Assembly (NCBI GenBank): GCA_905116865.2
Contig: CAJHNH020004924.1
Span: 232,001-296,000 of the forward strand
Direction: 5' to 3'
Length of the DNA stretch: 64,000 nucleotides
Origin: Candidula unifasciata
Lineage: Eukaryota; Mollusca; Gastropoda; Stylommatophora; Geomitridae
Shown piece by piece: positions 52,101 to 60,155 of the stretch (the stretch's first letter is position 1; every line of letters starts with the position of its first letter). Position numbers and translations under genes: made by a program. The notes under the pieces are model-generated. The model saw nothing but the letters and a program-made list of their open reading frames with translations, had not been told where the DNA came from and ran no database searches.

Positions 52101-55100
52101 TCTGTGACTTTAAATCAGGTTACAAGTGGCACCATCAGTGTGGTAAATTTTCATTGACTCTCAAGAAAGGTGACAGAGCATGTGTGAGAACGACTAGAAT
52201 GCAGAATGATGGTAATTCTTGATTCATTTATTAACTTATTTATTCAATCAGAAAAAGGTAGCAGAGATTCAGTAGATTGGAAAGGGAAAAAATAAAAATA
52301 AAAATAGAACTCTCCACCATCATAAGAGCATGTAAGTATGGTTGTTGTGGTTTTCCAGCTCAGACAACATTCTTGAATACCTAAAACATATTCTGATAAT
52401 AATCTGCTAGTTATACATGTTACACTGCATGCAATTTGCAAATAATAAATACCTGGGACGACCAAGGCTAGAGCCAGGAATGAGAGTGCAAATGACCACT
52501 GACTGCCTTCTATGTAGTCATGGGTTGCTAAATTACTACACACATCAATGTCTGTACGGGCATCATTATCCACATCAGGGGGTGCCAAACATTTACAGGG
52601 ATTCGTGTCTGCATAAAATAAAAAAATAAAAATGAGTGATGAATGTTTAAATACTAAATACATTTACAAATCTTCTTCTTCTTCTTTTGTCCGAGTGACG
52701 TAAATGTTTTGTACCAGTTTACAGCAAAGCTGCTGTATTGTGCCTTTCGGCTGACACATCTGACTTGATTAAGCATTTGTTGACCAGGTTAACTTCCCGG
52801 CATACACAAATAGAATGTTTCAGTTATTTATAGACAACATCATGTATCTTTCTAGATAGTGTGGGCGTTCCTGTCTCTTCATGGATCTTGGCCTTCGGTG
52901 TTCTGTATCAATTATGCTGATTAATTTCTTTTGTGCCATTAACTTAGACCAGTATATCCCAGTTAGCTAAGACCCGTGGACCCCTTTTTTTATGGTCTAC
53001 CATGAAACACATACTGTCATTTTTCTGTATATAAGACAATATTTTTTTTCCAAATGATTATAAGTTTAAAATTAGGGGTCATCTTATTCATGGATTGTGT
53101 TTAAAATATTTACTTCCTAATTTTGGGTTAACAAAACTGTGGCTGTCTTATACAGGGAGGGCTTTATTCATGGAAAAATATTCTACTCTCTAATAGCATT
53201 TAGAATAACTTAGTATAATTGATAAATATTTAAACATTAAAAATGTTTGCATTTAAAGTGAAGTTTTTTTCTTCTTTTTCTAAGTGATATTATGGAACCC
53301 TTTAAAATTAATCTTGTGATCCCCAAGCAGTCCATGGTTCACCAAATGGGAAACATTGGCTTAGACTATCTAGGATGATCTATTCTAGTCTACAGTTGTT
53401 TTATATATAACTGATTTATTTGGTCATCACAAAATTTTCTGATCTTGATTTTCTCAAAACATGCCTAAAGTTTACTTTCCCCTTCTAGTTGCTTATATTT
53501 TATACTTTCAAACGTTTTTGCAGGCAGCTATCACTGTTTATAGTTGGAGAAAAGCCGTTTTACCAGAGAAAATAGTGAATAATTGTAGGTAGTTTTACCT
53601 TGGCTAAAACCCTTCAAAAGTTTTCTAGTCTTTTGATTTTTTGTTTCACTCAAGTTTCAACTGTCACTCCAGTTTAAACTGCAATCAATCACTTAAACCA
53701 TTTAAATCATCAACTAAAAAAATTACTTGTTTAAAAATTTTTTTAAATAAAAAAAAAATTACATGACAAATAAAACGGGCACATGAACAAATGAATGCTC
53801 ACAGTAGTGTTACACCAAAAAGTAAAGATATTTGAAAGAAATTAGCAGAAAATATCTTAAAACAGTCATTATTGTTTTTTTGTTTGTTTTCAAAGTCAGG
53901 TAGAAGGATGAGAAACCTGAGAAGGATGGCTTAGTAATTTCAATCAATCTAGTGCCATCTCCACATGGAAGGATGGCTGCAATGGATCTGCAACATGCTC
54001 TGTCTCTTGTCCTGGTTGTACACTGTCTCAGACTGCTGCCTATCTCTTGATGTTGTCCTCCCACTTGTATCGTTTGAATACATTTACCTTGGCTAAAGCC
54101 CTTCAAAAGTTGGTGATTTAATCAGCGTCAGAGTATTCAAGTAATACCTAGGAAGCACATTTTCAGAAGATGGCAGACTTCACAGAGAGATAGAAGCCAC
54201 AGTACAGCAGGCAAATGCGGACACCTACCGGTTAGCCGAACTGCTTAGAATCTGAACGTCTTCCTTCCAGCAGAACAGCAAATAATTAATAGCATTGTCA
54301 TCCATATTTTACGCTATCAGTGCCAAACATGGACAAGGGATAGTAGAAAATAACTACCTGGGAAATACGCTGTCTTCGTAAGGTAGCTAACAACACAAGA
54401 AAAAACAAGGTTATGAATATCAACATTAGAGAGAAAGCTGGAATAAGACTGTCTGAATTATATTGAAGAAGAAGGAAATAGTTTGGCTATATAGTTGGAA
54501 TGCAGCTAAACCAAACTGCGTATGAGATTTTTTGTTTTACAGTAGAACATCTAAAAGGAAATTGAGGGGAAGACCAAGAAAGAGGTGGGTAAATGGGGGA
54601 GCTGAAACCCACAAAAACCTACAAAAAGATTAACAAAACCACCACAGAAGCCACCCGAGAAGCACAAGACAAATACAGTAAACCACGACACTGGGCTACA
54701 GCCTGGTATCAGTGAGATGACAAAAGAAAAAAGAAGAGTATTAAAGTATGCAGTATTTCAGCACTGACCTTGGCACAGGAAAACATTATCTGGGATTTCA
54801 TTTGCAGACAGACGTGTGGTTGCTAGCAGTATTTTCTTGAACGTCACAGATTCAATTTCTTTGATTTCATTTTCAGTGAACAGTCTGTAACAAAGTGCAA
54901 CAAGTCAAAAATCAGTTAACCGTGGTTCGGCATCCAAAGTATCATTTGTTAGTTGTTAGCTGAGGTTCAAACCTTACTGCAGACATGTTAACCCCTAACT
55001 GCACCATTCCTATGCCAGTGAAGATCACACACAATGTCCTTCACCATCCCATTGGAAAGTTAGTTAGTTGTGTGTCCTTTACTGGACACTGCAGAACCAA

Positions 55101-58100
55101 CCCTAGCATTTTTTGTCTGTTGAGGTTTTTCTAGGCAAATTTACATCAAGTAGTTTGCTTTCTGGATGGTCAGCTACTCGATACCACTGTCAAAACCAAC
55201 GCAAGGCTCAAGGCCCGCAGCTGTGATCAAACCTGGCACCCCAGCATTATGCAGCGCGTTTACAACACCTAAGCCACAGATGCCGAAATCCAGTTTGAAA
55301 GCTTTAGAAAAACTGGTCAGTCCCAGCAAAATCTTGAAATTTGCACATACAAAGGAAAAATGCATAAGGCAGCTGTCAGATGTACCAACACTAGCAGTCC
55401 CATGGTAAAATTGCAGCTCACTGTTGGCGCAACTTGTCAGTCATTAAAGCCAGTGTTGCACACGCAAAAGTACATGCCAATCTAAACGTAAGAGGTCACA
55501 TGCCATTATATGGCAGAAAAAAAAAAAAAAAACAACGGCAGAAAAAACAGAAGAAAAAAAAAATTAATTATAATTTTCGCACAAATTTCACTGCTCCCAG
55601 TGTCGCACCAAGCACTCAACTCAGTAGCTGGGTGATAGAACGTTTGGACTCTCGGCCCATAAATTTGGAATGTGCATCAGCAAAACCTAGCTGAAAACAA
55701 ATAACTTTTCAGAGTATCAGCGATCAGCTGGCCATCGGCCCTTTTGGATAGGTCCTAAAGTATCATAAAAAAAAAAAACCGGACTTTCCCGCCATTGGCG
55801 CATAAGGCTATTGTGCTAGACCACTATTTTTATAGACCGCTCGGCTCGTGATGGCTGACATGGCCACAACGTGCCTTCAGCTATGATATTAAATAGAAAT
55901 ATATTGACTATAAGCAGCTATTATTCTAATTATATATCCTCAGTATGGATGCAGATTAGATATTCATCTATAATATTCTTCCTTTTGCATTTATATATAC
56001 TACTTACCTACACATGTGCATGTACACAAATATACACACACAATGCACATACGCTTGCACACACACACATTTGTGTCTATAGATTTATGTGTGTGCGTGT
56101 CTGAAAGACAGACAGCTAATGTTATAATGTACTACAATATCAACAAATTGGATTTTAAAAAAAAGCTTACTAATAGGATATATGTAATACAACATAACAA
56201 TTAGCTGCTAGACAATTAAATCACATATCACACCAATCACTATAAATAAAACAAGAACTAATTACATCACAAAGAATTATCTTACCCAGATCTCTGATAC
56301 CAGAATCTGTCTCCATCCCTCAAGCTGGTAAACTGATCTATTAGAATCTTTCTGAATATCTCAGATAAGCCAGCCACCTGGCCACTTTGATCTAGTAAGC
56401 CACCAGTGAGGATGTCAACATTGTCTGGTTTTGTACCACCATATAGTCTGTGTAGTGTCTGAGAATACAGGTTGAAAAAATGATGTGAAAAACTAATAGC
56501 TACTTAGTGCTTGGAAACAAGTGCAGGATATAGATAAATAGGGTAGTAAGAAGCAGAAACAGGAAGACCAAATACTAGTTTGTAGCAAACATTCATTAAT
56601 TTATGTCTTCATAGAATAGAAGAATTTAATGCATGACGAATATAGTTAAATAAGGCAGTATGGAGGAGAAACATGAAGAATTAATGTTAATAAGCTACAA
56701 AAAATTCATTAAATGATGTCTGCACACAATGGAAGAAATAAAAAGATATGACAGAATAACAATTGTAAATCTTTGGGAGAGAAATTACCAGTGGGGAAAA
56801 GATGCTGGTGCCAGATAGGACATACACTGCAAAAAACTTGATGCCAATACTAGAATAATTGAATTAAAAAAAACAATTTACCTTAAAAAAGGGAAAAATT
56901 AGAGACTACAATTCAACGAGCTTATATCTATGTTATATCAAATGTGTCAGCTAACCAAGCAGACTGTGCTCTAGTGGATCAGATGCCACTGCAACATTAA
57001 GGGAAATGAAAGAGCAGACTACCTGGAACTTTGGAAGCCACAAAGAACAGCCGTGTGTAGGATGCACTTACAAAGAAAATAAAACAGATGAAGGCAGCCA
57101 TCAGAGGCCATTGGAATTCTTCCAATCCAGGACACACGCCTGACGACCTAATCAATCTCTACTCATGAAAGAAACAAAACTGTTTCATTTAGATTGTGTA
57201 CTAGACACCACAGACTCTGCAGCCATATGTACAAAAATCCAAGACTGGGGATTCAGAACTGTGTCCATGTGGTCAGACACCACAGACTCTGCAGCCATAT
57301 GTACACAAATTCAAGAACTGTGTCCATGTGGACAGACACCACAGCAAGCTGAACATGTGCTAAGGACATGGTCTCTTCACACAGTTGAGAGATCACAGGT
57401 TTGGCCAGCTGGCCTATATGAAACAGTGGAAGACATGCATTGCATCACATATTTCATAGAGGCATGTGGCCTTCGCATTCTCAAATCAGTTTCAAGCAGA
57501 ACAAAAAGAAGAAAATGATTATTATTATTGAGCAATTAAACAAGGTTTAAGGGTTAGAAGATTACTGAAAAGGAGGGAAGGGGTGTAAGAGAAGGCTTAA
57601 GGAGCTTATACACTGTTTAATTTTGCACTAATTATTGCTTATTTTTATTATTATTAATAATGGCATAAAATAACACATGTGAAATATTTCATGCATTAAC
57701 ACATTCTTAAAAAGAAGTATTTATATATGAGGGGGGGGGGGGTGGGGGGGGGGGGGGGGGGGTTGTGCATGTGTATGAAGGGGGTGCTCTGCTTCTTAAA
57801 AATTATTGCAGGAGGCTTGCCTAGGATGGGGGGAGGGTCTCAAGGTGCCTGGGCCTTCAGGTTCTGGCACCTATAAAAATGATGCCTAGAAAATGTGCCG
57901 GCACTGCATGGCAACATAACACAGAAACACGTAGAAATTATTTTTGGTCAGTGATTTTCGAAGAAGTTACACAGAGACAACATGTAGAAGAAGAACATTC
58001 TTACATTAGTTTCTAGCCACTGAACTTAGAAAACCAGCTCTAGAATACTATCTAATACACTGGAGCAGCAGGGCCATATTTTTGCTTGTTAACCTGAAGA

Positions 58101-60112
58101 TCTTGGGCTCGAAACTGTACTGAAGCAGATTTTTATAAATGATCTAGGCTTCCATGCTGACTTAACCTAAATTTGTAACTAGGAAATGCATTGGGAAGTA
58201 AAGGTGACAAACCCGATGTTAAGTACATCATCCAATGGTCTTTCAAATATGTATGGATTTAGGAGGACCATATTCCCACTGCACCAATGGCGTTTATAGG
58301 ATCTTTTACTTTAATTATATACTGCCTATGCCTGTGTTACATTGAGCACCTTCTGTTGTATAGCAGTGAATCTTGGAATGTAAGCAAACAAATTAAGCAG
58401 AGTTTGAAGACAACTGAGATGTGCTTCTTGAGAAGAATGTTGCGAATACCTTGGACTGCCAGAATAACTAACAGTTAGTGTCTGGAAAGTAGATCATTAT
58501 ATACATGGTGAGAAAAAGAGCACTGGGAAATATTGTGATGACTGGAAAGAACACTGGTAGAAGATGCAGAAGCAGACAAAAAGAAATGATGGTTAAGTGC
58601 TTAAGACAGTGGCATGGAGAAATATCATCAGAGGAATTGATCCAGAACACCAAAGTCCGAGATCTGTGGAGATGCATAAACGCCTACGCCAACTGGCAAG
58701 GCACTTGTTGATGATGAGCATGCTACAGCATGCTTCAGAATCATAAACACATAATACAATTAACAGAGAAAAAACTTCAGACCCTTCTGTCTCATACAAT
58801 TACATCCCAAAGAATTATGATTAGTTTGAGATGAAGAATCAGATCTTTTTAAAAACTGGCCTCCTGCAGTACTTGGATAATGGTCACATTAGCAGTCTAT
58901 GAAATTCTTAGCCTTTTGAATAGAAAAGTAGAAATCAAACCTATGTGGCCTTGGTAATGTTATAACAACCAGAAAGGTTGAGAGTCTTAGAGACAAAGGT
59001 GGGCATAGCAAGAAACTGTTTGATATTTTTATAGAGTGGCAGGGAAGACAGTCAGTCATTGAACACATCAACACAAAAGTCAGATTGTTATGGAAGAAAT
59101 ATGGTCACTTCTACCACTTGACACTGCACACAAAGATAACACTTTAATGAGCCAATTACTTAATTAATTATTAACCTCACATACCCCATTGAGTCCACCT
59201 AAACTGGTCCAATCAGGTAAAGCAGGCAGGCCATATGATTGCCGGATAATGTTCAAGCCTGATAAGCCATGATCCCGATAACGCTGGATTTGTGCAGCTA
59301 TGTGGTCAGTACGAGAATACTCATATGGTCCATAAAAGAATTCTGAAATGGAATATGAAAGAATGTTTCAACTAACATAACTGCATTAGAGAAACTAAAG
59401 CATGTAAATATTAGTAAAAGAAAAGTACAGCAGTCGTTAAATAACATATTTGAGCAGAATACTGAACAACATTGAACAAGCAATAGGAAAGTCAAATCTC
59501 TGCAAATGTGGATACACAGAAGACTAGGCTGTGTGTTACAGGCACAAAAAACAAAATACAATAATTATGATGAGATCTGGGATGAACAGTGAGATGCTAG
59601 ACAGGTATAGAATAAAAAAAGAGACAAAATATTACAGCCACATTAGAAGAGGAAATATACTCGTACAAAAACCACATAGGAGGGAAAAGTTTGAGGCAAG
59701 CCAACTAGAGGCAGACAGTCTTATAAGTTAGAAAATAACATAAAGAGATTGACAGAAGCAGTTTACAGGAATGTATACCCAGGGCAAAAGACAATGTCCG
59801 TTAGGCAGTCATTCCTCTTCAGCCTAGGGTGGCGCATAGGGCAGAGGTCATAGCTCTCCATGTCTGGGGGTTTATTGCCACAAGTTTTAGGTCTTAGATG
59901 TTTATTAGGCCCATGGTTGAGCCTTTTCTGATATTGGTTCTATGCAGGCTTTTTCTTGGCCTTAGCCATTTTTTTTTTCTTCCTTCCGTAGTCCACATGA
60001 GGGGCAGAGTATTGGATATTAATTACCATTGATTCTCAATGTGCAAATGACACGTATAAAAGAACTGGATTTATGGTGATTTTTTTTTGGGGGGGGGGGG
60101 GGTTGGGTGTGC

Positions 60113-60155
<43 letters not shown>

